This document shows, in pieces, positions 47,167-58,924 of a stretch of DNA of 64,000 bases (positions within the stretch are counted from its first letter, which is position 1; every line of letters starts with the position of its first letter). Location: assembly GCA_001599595.1 (NCBI GenBank), contig BCHH01000018.1, forward strand, positions 458,258-522,257, read 5' to 3'. Source of the stretch: Beverwykella pulmonaria. Lineage: Eukaryota > Ascomycota > Dothideomycetes > Pleosporales > Melanommataceae. The translations under genes and the position numbers were made by a program. The notes under the pieces were generated by a model. The model searched no databases. It had not been told where the DNA came from and saw only the letters and a program-made list of their open reading frames with translations.

Positions 47167-48270
47167 CAGGGAGGTGATGCCTTGCCTACTCATACTTTGG
47201 GGAAGGAGCTGCCAACTTAATATGGCAGGAGAAGTTGATCACATCAAGTTGCAGGAAGGAATGAGCCGCCCGGAAAGGACCCAAACGAAAGAGTAGGAAG
47301 CTCATCTCAGTCAAAAGTACTCACCTCAAATGCCCGATTTTGTGGCGGCCAAATGTATGTTCATTGACATGCCGAGGTCTGCCCTCACAGGGCGTCCTCG
47401 GCTTTAACCGTATAAACTAATGTATTCGTGTGCAAGATTGCATCGTTTGACAACTTGCTCGATGTCGCACCCGTCATGTTAGCCATTTTTTCCCATAACG
47501 AACAGCGTGGATATAGGGTAAATGAGACTCTGAGAACAAGGTGGAATTGTCAGTGTGCGACGACTGGTTCTCGTCGCCTGTTTGGGAGAAGCAAACCTAG
47601 CGTCGAGGATAGATTCTCCTACGTGCAGCTTATTTTTGAATGTGATCAAGATCAAGTGATCAGTCTTCTTCTATCGCATATCTCCTAGAGATTACTCAAT
47701 GCTTGAATATGTCAGGCTCGACTAGCGGAGCATCGGTTCGACATCTGTGGCGAGTGTGTGGCTGAATAACGTTATGGGCTCTAGTCAAATGGCTCGTGCG
47801 GCTTGGCTCCTCCGAATTTCCCTACTATATCGACGTATTCATCGCCACCATATATGAATCTCGATCCATCTGTCATGGACAATTCAGGTACGGTTTACAA
47901 CCTCTATTGTAGCAGCGAATAATCAGGAGGGCCTGTTTCGTCCGATTACAAAGTCCGACGGGTGCGAGAGCTTAACTCTCTCCTGATCACCGCCATAACT
48001 GTTACACAAATTAACCCTGCATCGTTATGTGACCGCAAACCCATTTCTCTTTCAAATTGTTCGTTCTCGGAACAGGATTTTGCAGAGATGACTTAATAAC
48101 TGACAGGTCAAATGCTGTCTAGCGTATGTGTCATGCTTAACGTTATATGAGACCAGTGATTGCATAAAAGTCGAAGTATGTGCGCTCCTGCCAGAACACG
48201 AGAGATTTAGACGGTGCAGCATTAAAAAGGAGAAAATACCACAAGCAAAAGATCCAGAAAGGCAACAAAA
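47167..48270. other. Intergenic, nothing recognised
   Basis: Contains the 3' end of the metalloprotease-like gene and the promoter of the dehydrogenase. Short frames without motifs. Confidence 0.4.
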
Positions 48271-49229
48271 ATGAATTTCGACCCTGGAGTAGATGCCCCT
48301 GCACTCTCTGGAAAGATCATTTTCATAACTGGCGGTACATTCTCTCGGCATTCAAACTTCTACTCCCATGCTAATAGGCCACAGGGACAAGTGGTATAGG
48401 TCAAGAGACAATTATCCATCTCGCAAAGCATAATCCAGAATACATCTACTTCACAGGTCGCAGCCAGGCCGGCGCCAAGTCAACTCGAGACCGAGTTCCA
48501 GCATCTTCGTCGACAAAGCTCATCTTCATCCAATGCGACCAGACCGATCTATGCTCTATCAAATCGGCTGTTACTTCGTACTTCAAGCACGACGTCCTCG
48601 ACATTTTCATCGGCAACGCCGGCATCGGCGACCAACCTCCAGGCCTGAGCAAAGACGGCTATGAGGTACAATTTGCAACAAATCATATTGCCCACGCACT
48701 GTACATCAAGCTCCTTTTCCCAGCACTTTTACGCCGCAACGAAGCTCCTGGATCCGACGTGCGCATAGTCCACCTTTCTTCTGTCGGAGCATACGGTGCC
48801 TCAACCATCAACTTCAAAACTCTCAAAACCACCCAGAGCCAATATGCAGGAGGGTCAAGGCGCTATGCACAATCGAAACTCGCAAACGTGCTCTACGCCT
48901 CGGAGCTCACAAACCGCTATCCATGGATTTTGAGTGTATCTTTGCACCCGGGAATAGTGCAGACTCCCATGTTGGATAAATTGTCGTGGTGGCTTAAAGT
49001 CATTATTTATGGGGCTACAATCTTCAATCGTAAAGGGACTCCCTTGCTGACGCCTGAGGAGGGTGCCTATAACTCTGTCTGGGCCGCGACTGTCGACAAA
49101 AAGATAGTGAATAATGGAGCATATTATGAGCCGGTGGGCAAGGAGAAGAAAATGTCCAAAGCGATGGCTGATACGGAACTTGCAAAAAGGTTATGGGAGT
49201 GGACGGAGAAGGAGTTGGAGAGTTTCTAG
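48271..49229 (+). CDS. Short-chain dehydrogenase/reductase
   Basis: Exons 48271-48334 and 48385-49229 with a 50-base intron give 302 residues. The splice completes the cofactor motif IIFITGGTSGIGQETI (about 16-31). Further family marks are IGNAGIG (the NNAG position, here with Gly-Asn), IVHLSSVGAYG with the catalytic Ser, and RYAQSKLANVLYA with the YxxxK pair. SLHPGIVQTPM follows, the PG motif. The arrangement is that of classical NAD(P)-dependent enzymes related to retinol or WW-domain-type oxidoreductases. The substrate is unknown. A mildly hydrophobic segment (WWLKVIIYGATIF) near residue 240 may touch a membrane. It has no functional neighbour in sight. It is the intact counterpart of the dead fragment at 33752, but the two are not clearly close relatives. 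Confidence 0.88.
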
Positions 49230-50255
49230 AATAATATGGAGGTGAGTGAATGGCGAATGTAATGAGGACCTCAATGTTTAATTTAAAGGAAGGAAGGAGA
49301 AGCTAACTGTGTGTTTTCTATTTTTAAGAGAGGAACAAGAGTGTATCTGGGAGGATCTTTAGGCGGTTGCGCAAGGAGTGTTAGAAGACGCAGTAGGGTT
49401 TAGGCGGGCTGGGCTAATTCTTGAACCCTGTATCTAAATCTATTTGCAGCCTCTGATATTCCTTTTCAATGTAGACATGGTAGTAATTATCCACGGTATC
49501 CTGCATAGGTAAATGCTATAGGGACATGCATCTTGTGAATGAGATCAGGCACGCTAACTCTTAGCGCCCCAGCGACAACGTGGTAATCCGTACGTACACC
49601 GTATATCCGTAGTATTTGAAGAAGATGTACGGTTCAAATTAGCACCGCTGTACGTACGTACGGCACCTGTAGGATGAGATGAGCTTACGGATCCAAATTC
49701 GCACCTCTGTACGTACGTACGGAGACCACCGTATACGCCGGGTGTTTTAGTCTTGGCGCGAAATGTAGGCGAAGTTTGATAAGATGACTCTCTACAGCCT
49801 TGTTTTGTAGCCAGTTTTTCTGTAGTTGTATTGCTTTGATTGTAGCTCCACCAAAGCAATTTTCCAGGGCGTTTCAAACCCACTGAGTGGTAAGGCAACG
49901 CGCTACTTGTGTAGGAAGAGGAGGCTTGCATCGCTAACCGCTTTAGGACTACTCCAAAAACAAGCTTTTACAACACCAAAGAATCGCCTGTGTAGGCTTA
50001 TACGCGTAGAATTAAAAATCACCTACGGTACGCCCCACAACCATACGTACTCATCCACGAGTGTAATTGTTTGTATCAAGTGGTCGCGAGATCTCGCGAG
50101 AAGCTCGGTTATCGCAGACCCCCCCAGAACCTCGGTTATTCAGCGCCCCGACCCCCCGATAACCTACAGTTATTAGAGAGCCCCCCCTGCCGCGATTATT
50201 CCCCAGTTATCTTCTCCCCTTCTAAAGCTTGCCATCACGTGTAACCGCGTTAGCT
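49230..50255. other. 5' flank of the Crypton-like gene
   Basis: No gene seen. It contains a 36-base imperfect direct repeat and a string of GTAC/ACGT palindromes. AGTCTTGGC at about 49750 is mirrored as GCCAAGACT at about 52662, each with GTATAC a few bases further out. These could be short inverted ends of the Crypton-like element or chance. Confidence 0.35.
49628..49722. repeat. Imperfect 36-base direct repeat ending TACGTACGTACGG
   Basis: Copies at 49628-49663 and 49686-49722 share TACGG, CAAATT, GCACC and the palindromic TGTACGTACGTACGG, with a few mismatches. They lie upstream of the recombinase gene and may be binding or resolution sites. Function unproven. Confidence 0.6.
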
Positions 50256-52562
50256 ATGCCTTCCTCTCCTCTCTCCTCCCTCCCCCCTCCCGCCATGGAA
50301 GCCTCAGGGACGACCCCGACAGCGGCGGCGGCGGCGGCGGCGACAACGACGACGACGACAACAACGACGACGACGACGACGACGACGACGCTCCCCGCCC
50401 CTACCAGCGCTGCCGAGCGTCATGCGGCCCTTGACGTTGAGCTCTTCGCGCTTGCGCAGGCGCGTAAGACGCGGCCCAAAAACACAAACAGGACGTATGA
50501 TCCAAAGTAGAAGGAGTGGCAGGAATTCTGCGCTGAGAAGGGATTTGAAGATGGCGAGCTTGTGCGTGAAAACAAGCTAATCTGGTTCCTGAACGAGCGC
50601 GTCCTAGACCGGGAACTTCGGGCCTCGCGGTATAAGAAGGAGGATCGTACTACTGCAGACGGCGAACCCGTCCGGCAGACGCTGGGAGTTAGCGCGGTTA
50701 AGTAGTACGTAGCCGCTATTGTTGACGTGTGGTCCTTCCAAAAGAGCAAGGGCATAAACCCGCATCCAACCCCGCGCGGAGAGGGCCTAAACGGCCTGCT
50801 AAGGGCTCGCAAGCGCACTGAGCACAGGCGGCGGCGGCTTGAGTTTGCTGACAGGGCCGCGGGGACGCTGCAGGACGGCTACACTGAGGCGAAGATGATT
50901 GATGCTGTGCGGTTCTGCTGGGAGGGTTACCGCCAGGGGAAGAAGCAGCAGTGGAAGCAGTCAACAGAGCCGTACCTGCGCACCGCCACTGACTTCCTGC
51001 TTGCCCACAACATGCTGCTGCGGAGCGAGGCGCGCCTAGGGGCTGAACTCCCTGACTTCTTTACAGTCCCGCTGCCAGACGAAGGCCCGACACCCTGCTA
51101 CCCAATGATTATGATTATGGACAACGGCAAGACAAACCCAATGGGGCGGCTAGAGTACGGAGCTGTCATGAGGCACCGAAATCCGCTGCTCTGCACTATG
51201 GCTCACACCGCTTTCTACCTCTTCTACCGCTGGAACGTTGTGGGCGAGCCGCCTCCCAGCTTCCGTCGGCGTGAGCTGTGGTACAACCTGCACCTAGTCA
51301 AGGGGGAGCATGCAGCAAAGAAGATGGCGTACGACACGCAGTTAGACTGGATTAACAAGATGTTTGCTGGGGCAAATGTTATGTCACTAAAGAAAACACA
51401 CGCAGGTCGATCGCAAGGGGCAAAGCACGCTGAGCTTAAGGGCGTTAGTGAGGGCCAGATCCGCCGTGTGGGACGGTGGAATAGTGACGCCCTAACAAAC
51501 TGCTATCTCACCCACCTCCCGCGCAAGTTTATGCGAAGCATGGCTGGCTTTAACCCGTCTGCGCAGGGCAGCTTCTACCTGCCACGGGCGAAGGTGCTGC
51601 CTCCGCGATCGCTTGAGCAGGCCGTGTGGCCCTTTGTTGACGAAGGGCTGGCGTGGTTTAACTCGTACGCGGACGACAAGAAGCAGCAGGGTGATGAGGC
51701 AACAGAGGACTGCGAAGACCTCGCGGCTCAGGGCTTCCTGCGTTTGCTGCAGCAGCTCCGCATTATCCTCCTTCAGGACTCAGTTATTATGAGACAGGAG
51801 TTCCCCGCGCATCCAATCTGGGCTGACCCTATCTTCGCCCGAGCTGACTACCTAGCGTTTGCGAAGGACGTGGAGCTCTCGCTACTAGACGTGGAGGAGC
51901 CTGAAGAAGTGCAGATTCGGAAGACACTGCCTGCTATTGCTGAACGCCTTAGCATCCTGCACCAGAGCCTTGCGCGAGACGTCAGCGACTGGGGCGCGGA
52001 AACGAGAGAGCGGCTCAACAGCATTGACATACGGCTAGGAGACTTGCTTGAGGGCCGCATATCGCTGACTCTACATCCTACGCGCCGTACGATTATGGCG
52101 GCTTCCGGCTCTACCACGCCTGCTTCTGCTGCGACAGCGGTGAGGTCCTTCCACTCTGCATTAGCCTCCCCTTCTCCCGCGGCCACTCCCTCACTGCAGG
52201 AGCCGCCATCACCGCTATNANCNCCGCCACNGCCGCCGCCNCCNCCNCCNCCGNTGTACGTCCTCTCCCGCGCAGTGGCAACCGTCCCGCAGCTGTNGAG
52301 GGAGTGGACGGTAGGCCTAGCAGGNGGCCCGTCTGTGCAAGGACTAGAGGATCTGTACGGGCNGCGCTGGCGTCAGAGGCATAGCGAGCAGGTGCTATAT
52401 GGACGGCGGAAGGTTATTATTGACGAGGTTCGGAGACGGCAGGCACAGGGCATTAGTACAGGCGCGGCAGTGGAGGAAGTAGAGCTTGTTCGGCAGCGGG
52501 CTAAATTGTCGCTCTATCAGCTGTACAAGCTGCTTAATAGGCAGAAAAAGTGTACTTTGTAG
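50256..52562 (+). pseudogene. Crypton-like tyrosine recombinase (Ndc10_II plus GCR1_C) with two stops
   Basis: One frame of 769 codons from ATG 50256, interrupted only by TAG at 50508-50510 (before KEWQEFC, Trp expected) and at 50703-50705 (before YVAAIVDVW, Gln likely). After Ala/Thr repeats comes a core-binding region. From about residue 280 an Ndc10_II-like catalytic region follows: NGKTNPMGRLEYG, HRNPLLCTMAHTAFYLF, THAGRSQGAKHAELKGVS (catalytic Arg and His candidates), IRRVGRWNSDALTNCYL (Arg and Tyr candidates). A GCR1_C DNA-binding domain (LREWTVGLAGGPSVQGLEDLYG-like, about 685-740) ends it; N bases sit in the Pro-rich linker. Family knowledge: Cryptons move by tyrosine recombinase and lack long inverted repeats. 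Codons are GC-rich, unlike the AT-rich surroundings. An unlisted intron could remove the stops, but I see no good splice pair. Confidence 0.8.
50322..50391 (+). repeat. GCG/ACG trinucleotide repeat
   Basis: About 70 bases of GCG then ACG/ACA triplets, coding for a run of Ala followed by a run of Thr near the N-terminus of the recombinase. Confidence 0.9.
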
Positions 52563-52822
52563 TTAATGCTATAACTATGCGCTTACATATTGCCTGCATT
52601 TTTGCCCCTATTTTGCTTTACAAATAGTGCAAAAGTAAAAAAAAAGCGGCCCTCCGGGGGTGCCAAGACTCATAGTATACCAGAGGTTATCACGGAGGTT
52701 TGGTGTTCTCGCTTACTATCGCGCGTGATCTCGCTAACAAATCAACCCCCATATAACCCATAATTAGGACCCTCGCCCTCATAGAGATTTTGTGAAATCA
52801 TCCCTGCTCCAACCACTGTAAT

Positions 52823-53664
52823 ATGGAATCCATTGGCGTCGCTGCGTCCATCATTGGCATCCTTGCCGCCGCTGTTAAAGTTTCTGAAGTTTTAGGACCT
52901 TTCGTCTCTACTGTGAAGGGCACGACAAAGATTGCCACCACGATTTATGCCGAGGTCAACAGTTCTAGAATCATCTTATCGGCACTACAGATTCTATTAG
53001 ACGACCTGTGCAGAGCTCCGCAGAAGCGTCGTGAACTTATTCAGGTCGACCAGCTTCTTACCGCTCTTGCCGATAGCGCGCGTTTATCCTGCAGCTCGGC
53101 ACATCGGCCGAGAAATGGTCCACTCGGATACAGTGGCTCTTGAAGAAAGATGATCTGGAGAAGTGCGCCACGAGATTACAATTATTCAAAAGTTAGATAA
53201 GTGTTATGTTGAACGTTTTTCCATGGTAAATTTCTCAGCAGTATATGACGATGCTCAATCAAACGTCTGGCTGATATATTTACAGCGGCTCAGGTGTTGA
53301 AGCTGCGAGGAATCATGGTCTACCATATCTAATATTACTTAGTCTATCTAAAATCTCGACTATTTCTGTAGTAGCTCTCCCCATATCAGCTAGCGACCTC
53401 ATGACTGGTCACCACTACCGATCAAACGACACCCAGTTCGCATCCAGCAGCGAATAGGGAGACGCACAGCAAGATATGCGGCAGATTCAGATCGAGTCTT
53501 CAAGTCTCCGAAGGACTATAGTTTACGGTAATCTTGACACGGACAGGCTCGCATCTAGCAGTCGAGTACCGGTAGAACGTGATCGGCGTGATGTAAGAAA
53601 GCTGAAGATTGGGGCACCAACTCTTATAAGTACCACCCTCGGCGGTCATTCTCAGAATGAAAGA
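52823..53664 (+). pseudogene. STAND-type protein, N-terminal domain, broken
   Basis: ATG 52823 starts MESIGVAASIIGILAAAVKV, the hallmark of the fungal STAND N-terminal domain, and stays open for about 90 residues (to LLTALADS). A frame change near 53085 then leads to LQLGTSAEKWSTRIQWLL and KKDDLEKCATRLQLFKS before a stop. At about 53489 DSDRVFKSPKDYSLR, a piece typical of the linker after this domain, appears in another frame. No NACHT/NB-ARC or ankyrin part follows. Family knowledge: complete STAND proteins act in fungal non-self recognition and programmed cell death. This copy is dead and truncated. Confidence 0.65.
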
Positions 53665-53685
53665 TAAGGACAGTTTCCTCTAATT

Positions 53686-53979
53686 TTGGTTGGCAGTGAT
53701 TGCGAGGAGGCTGAGAGGGAGGTCAGTTTCCAGGATGGCGCAAATTTGGCGCTCCAGCTTGGGTATCTGTTCCTTGGGGTCTCTCACAAGATGGGCCAGC
53801 ATCTTGAGAAGGTGTACTATGATCTCGTATGCGAAATCTGGGCGTACGAGGAGCGAGATATTGAGGAACAATGGGAAGAGGAGAAGAAAAAGCAGACCAC
53901 CAACAATATAGCACCAATTTCACCAACCAATAAGCCGAGGGCTCGTTGGCTCAAGAGACAAGAAATAAACAATCCCTAG
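53686..53979 (+). other. Orphan open frame, charged, unknown
   Basis: A frame of 97 codons with GANLALQLGYLFLGVSHKMG and a Glu/Lys-rich end (EEQWEEEKKKQ). It lacks a good ATG (it would start at TTG or need an upstream exon). It follows the STAND relic and could be its decayed continuation or an unrelated gene tail. No family recognised. Confidence 0.2.
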
Positions 53980-56399
53980 GGGCAATTGAAGAGAGTTGAC
54001 CTGCTGGAGTACTTGCATTAGCGAGCGACTAAGTAAACGTTGATCCAGCGACGACTTCGAATGATTATGTTTTGCCGATGCTTAGAATGCATTGGTGCAC
54101 TAGTTGCACACTATGTTGCGTATGGTGGAGGCAGCCAGTCGTCTGAAGAATCAATGCATGTATAAGGAATGTGGAAGCCGTTTCTAGCTGATGTTCGTAC
54201 GAAGACTAATTATATACCCATGCCAGGTGTCGGTATACCCGCCCGTGAAATGGGAAGGTCCTATAGACGCTGTTAATCGACTGCCCGTGGGTTTTGCAGA
54301 ACGCTAATCCACGGCGGTGCAAGAGCGCAGGGTACGGTAGAAAGAGTATGGATTGCTTGTGACCACGAATCTTCTACGTAGCAAGGGCTAGCAGCGACGT
54401 CGAAGTCCTCTGCTAGCTTGCCAATTGTAGGTTTTGATTCTCGGGTGTGTCCTCCTTCTAAATTGCCGGGGCCGTATATTTATGCCTGTGCGGATCTCGC
54501 TCGCTTAATCCACCCAGTCCTCCTTCTGAGTCATTGTTATATACCGTGCAATCCACTGTAATACCAACACCAGGAGACCCACTATAATAAACAGTGGTAA
54601 AACATGTACGACACGAGACACTCTAGTCAAATAATCAATTCTGCCTCTTTATCGGAAAGTAGTTATTTTTTGGTCTAACCAGAATATTACAATTCGCTTT
54701 CAAGGGTTTTCGATAGTGTTTAAAAAATGTCATAGGCTCTGTAGGCCATTTTCAGGCCCACGAAAGTCTGAAATTTCAATACTGTAGCCGCAAGTCTAAC
54801 CGGTTCCGATTCCCCGCATGCCACAATCTGATGCATTCTCAGGCCGCATCGGAGATGACATGCAGGGACATGCAGTACCCCGTCAACACAGTACCCACAT
54901 GCAAGGCCATCGGGTAATGTATACCCGAATACGACCTCCAGTATACGGCCCTCCATGTCTACAACAACGAGTGATCGCACAAGTGGCTGACAGCTTAGAG
55001 ACCAGTCCAATCTAAAGCAACGATCATAGCAAGCCTTTCATCTCGATAGGGACTTGAGTATCGCAATGCTGATGGTTGTTATGAACTTGACGGCCATTCG
55101 AATTTGGACGTGCTGAATACGCCAAGCCGGAGCCAGATAATCAGTCAACAGGCGACGATAAAAGGAGATGAGTCTCCAGCTAGTTGAACCACTTTAGCAG
55201 TGCTTTTTCCGGATACTCTGCCGCAAAGTGGTGTCTCTTATGACAGCATACCCATGTTCGTTTAAGTCATGACGTAGTACGGCTGACTGCTTTTTCTACT
55301 CACTGACACACAAGCCAATTCGGTTGCATACAATTGAACATCAAATACTAGAATGTGCCTTAGTCATCGCTCATAATGGCCTGGTCCTTCTTGGAAGGCG
55401 TAACGGTGGTTTGCTCCTATTCTGGAGAGTTTGTCTAAGATAGCTGCCAGCAGAAGGAATTCGGCTATCGCCGATATGAACGCCACACTCCATAACGATT
55501 GGTAGTCGACCTCCATCATGCACGGAGGAGCAGGGGTTAATCCTGCGCGGGGGATTCCGTCCAACCGGAATGTTGTCCAGACAATTCTTTGGTGCCCAAC
55601 ATGCTGCCCAGAATCTCGATATCATCTTGATTTAGATTAGTAGCCTTCGCCTTCTATTTAGCTTCTTCCCATGTTCGTAAGTATTACGAATATACAGCAT
55701 CGACAAATATTTCCTTCCATGGAAAAATGGCTTCTAGAATAAGCGGAGGCAGATGAAGAGAGTCTCACTTACGGATCAGATTGTGCAACTTCCTGACTCC
55801 TATAGAAGGGTTTAGCCCAGGCACTGGGGCCTGCACCAGTGGCACAATCTTCACCCACGCCACAGACATCAACCTACATCGTAGGACACGTTGCTGTACC
55901 CATGCCGCGCAACAACCGGGTTAGATCCCTGGCTTGCCGCCTTAGCGCTTACGGTGATCATGTCTTTCCTTCCATTGTTGGAGCAGACACGACGCTGTGC
56001 CACATGGCGGCGTTTGAAAGTCTGGCCCACTATGCGATGTGAAGTGGGCTCGCCCACCTCCGCGCATTTCTGTGGCGCCTTAGATGTGTTGTTCTCCCTC
56101 GGGCCGTAAATCTGCTAATCGAAGACTCCGAAGGGCTCAAGGGAGACGCGGGAAACTCTTGAGACTGCCGTATGAGAGGAGAACATCGGGTTTGATGCCG
56201 ACTGGAGTCAGCATAACTGGACAGTATATATCATGGCTCTCCGTTCTCTTAGATTTTGAACCTCAATATACCTTCTGAAGGAATCTCCTGGAGGCTCTGC
56301 GCGGTTTTTTATCCAATCTTGAACAATCCCCTCACGCTATACCCTAATCTTCTATCAATCTCACTCTACCGCATCGAAGAAAGAAATAACTACACAAAT
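53980..56399. other. Intergenic, decayed DNA
   Basis: 2.4 kb without a supported gene. Reverse frames at 54720-55010 and 55364-55564 are protein-like (the latter has a membrane-like stretch SLWSVAFISAIAEFLLLAAIL) but isolated, without start context or splice partners. Likely relics. Confidence 0.35.
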
Positions 56400-57077
56400 A
56401 TGTGCTACACCGAGAACGACCTGAAGCGAATGGAAGAAGAGGCGGCGAAAGAGGACGGCGATAGCATGGACCGCGTAAACAAATTCATGAAACACTTCTT
56501 CAAGCTCAAGCAGGACTGCCCAATATGCCAGGAGAAGCAGAGGGAGGACGATGAATACGCAATGGAAGAGGAATTTGAAAACCGAAGAAAAGCAAATAGT
56601 CAACTTCTTGTCTGTTTTTCGAACCCAGACACAAGATCGAGCACACCTGAGTCTGCTCGTGCCACCAAATCCCCTTCCCCGTCATGTCCAAGACAGCGAC
56701 AGCCCGAAGTTCCGCGCTTTAATCCATATCTCGTGCCCGTACGGCAATCTTCTCCGCCGCATGCCTCTAATCCCAGATCGGCCATATCCCCAAGTCGGTC
56801 AAGAAGCTTTCATGACGCCTTCAACTCGATCTATACAATACAGTCAACGCCATCACCTATTCTCAGCTCATCCCAGTTCTCAATTCCTTCACCTACAGGC
56901 CAACCCTATACTTCTACACCACCAGCTCGATCAGCAAGCAATGCATCCAGTCGCGACACTCAAACCAGGACAAGCCAGCGTGAACGAGAATTCCAAAATT
57001 GGCTTCAGAAGATCGATAATCCCGCCCCCATCAGCTCAAGAAGGAAGCTTCCTCCTGTGGGCCTGCGTCGTGGTTGA
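56400..57077 (+). CDS. Orphan protein with CPIC motif
   Basis: Intronless frame of 225 residues. The first 70 residues are acidic and helical (LKRMEEEAAKEDGDSMDRV) and contain one CPIC pair followed by CFSNP; too few ligands for a zinc finger unless it dimerises. The rest is Ser/Pro/Arg-rich and disordered (SISPSRSRSFHDAF-like), ending with REREFQNWLQKIDNPAP and RRKLPPVGLRRG. No signal peptide. No family recognised. The leader before the ATG is pyrimidine- and A-rich, and the composition is uniform, so it is probably a real lineage-specific gene. It is flanked by decayed elements. Confidence 0.5.
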   Translation: MCYTENDLKRMEEEAAKEDGDSMDRVNKFMKHFFKLKQDCPICQEKQREDDEYAMEEEFENRRKANSQLLVCFSNPDTRSSTPESARATKSPSPSCPRQRQPEVPRFNPYLVPVRQSSPPHASNPRSAISPSRSRSFHDAFNSIYTIQSTPSPILSSSQFSIPSPTGQPYTSTPPARSASNASSRDTQTRTSQREREFQNWLQKIDNPAPISSRRKLPPVGLRRG

Positions 57078-58185
57078 ATGTTTGAGGGTATGTATGCAGG
57101 TAGCTGAGAAGAGTTGTGTGGTTTTATTGTGTTTTTTTGTGATTGCAGCAACTCCTTTTATGGAGAAGACGATATTTCGGCGTTTGATATAGGCGATGGG
57201 GAAGATACCCGTCATGAACTTACTGTTTCGATCTGTTTCACCAAAGGAGTTATAAGGGGCGATGCTGGGGGGCGTTTAACTTCATCTTCTGATATCTTGT
57301 ATGACCAATCGTCTTACTAAACTAGGATCTTTCTTTTTCGATCTTAACAGGATGAAATTGAATATATATATTGTTCTCCTCCCGTCTTATGCGACTCGTT
57401 GTTGCATTCATTACTGCATAGCGTGCTTTACAAGTGAGCCGTCTATGCACTACGAAAAAAAAATCAACAATCCAACTTTAAATAACTCTACAAATCACTG
57501 AAGAAAATCTATCAAAATACGGCTTATTGCTATTATATAATATGGATTTTAATTACAGTATTGAGACCGGGGGGCTAAAATAGATAGTTTTAGCCCCTGT
57601 GACGATGCTGCTCGGCAGACTCGCTGCCATAACACGATTGCGCGACGCGTATGCCATTCACGGCAAAGCGCAACGCTCAGAGCATTATCGACGAGCGCCC
57701 GGACAATTCCCTGCTGTATATGGGATCAATACCCCTGAGAACCTCTTCGCCCCTCATTTTAGCGTAGCATGAAATAGAGCCAATCAATTGCACCTCCGGC
57801 ATCCACGATCGCGAAGACCGAGTTCGTCATCACAGCCCCCATCCTTTAAATTCAATTAACTACCGCACTTACTAGGTCGAAATTCCGAGGTTTTAAGGTT
57901 AACATACATGTAAACGTTATTCTAGATTTTTATGAATTTGTATTGAACGTATTCCACAAGCAAGCCGCAACCCCAAGCAGTCGCCTGTCACGAGCAACCT
58001 TCTCCTCCGGGCCATCCTCGGTGATTCCCGGTCACGTGCCGATCTGTATATAGCTACCTTCCGACTCCTGAGTACTCCTCAAGGATTCGTCTTGAATACG
58101 ATACCCACATTTCAATCTCCTGCTTACAGTCTCCTTACATCGCCACTCCCCACAAAAAAATGCGACGGGCCAACCGGCAACTACC
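57078..58185. other. Intergenic with a perfect hairpin
   Basis: No gene. At 57571-57597 GGGGCTAAAA and TTTTAGCCCC form a perfect 10-bp stem around a 7-base loop. It may be a decayed element end, since an AT-rich pogo relic follows. The DNA becomes GC-richer at 57600-58160 just before that relic. Confidence 0.4.
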
Positions 58186-58860
58186 ATGGCTCAGCAACCC
58201 AATGCAGAATCGATCCACAACAAAGGCAAGATATCTCGAGTTATTTCAGCTATTAATATAAAGCGAATACAGAGCGTGAAACGCGCTACAGCAACCTATA
58301 GTGTTCCCAGAAGCACCCTCAGAGATTAAAACTCTAGAAAGGCTTCACGACACAATTGTAAGCCCAATTTAAAGTAGCTTGCTAAAACTAAGGAGCTACT
58401 TACTGGTTAACAAATAATTGACTTGGATTCACAGGGAATTCTAACAAACTACTTACTAAACGTGCTACTAGCCAGGCTAGCAAGCACTATCCTCGAAACT
58501 TTGTTAGGCAAACACCTAAGCTTAAAACAAAAAAATTTTAGAATCACAATCACTAGAGGACCTTACAAAAAGATTTAGAGGTTATTAAGCCGTGGTTTGA
58601 CCTTGTGCGCAATATGAAGGTGAAGTACAGCTTTGCCAATAAAGATACCTACAACTTAAGACTAGCTATTAAATATAAGTTATATCAGCGCCTTAATTTA
58701 CAATTGTATTCGGGAGAACCTAGATAATTTACCCTCTCTAATTGTGCAGCCACTTAATCGCCTTACTAAAGGCGCTGAGATAATGCATTCTGCTGTGTTA
58801 ATTTGCAAAATTGCAAGCCTCTAGAGAGCAAGTAAGGCCGCAACGAACCGTAGAAGTTAC
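58186..58860 (+). pseudogene. Decayed pogo-type transposase
   Basis: ATG 58186 gives MAQQPNAESIHNKGKISRVI and reaches YSVPRSTLRD, the helix-turn-helix of pogo transposases, then stops. Later pieces in shifting frames read LASTILETLLGKHLSL, WFDLVRNMKVKYSFANKDTY, matching the family order up to the first catalytic region. The DNA is rich in TA and full of stops, so it is an old, heavily mutated copy. Inverted ends not found. Confidence 0.55.
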
Positions 58861-58924
58861 ACATGTAAACAGTATATAGATATTTCTCTTCTAGAAATAT
58901 ATAATTCAGACGTCAGCTAACTGA

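Noticed and set aside
54720..55010. 96-codon reverse frame with several Cys and Val-rich stretches
   Set aside because: Isolated, no recognisable family, no splice partners; at most a relic.
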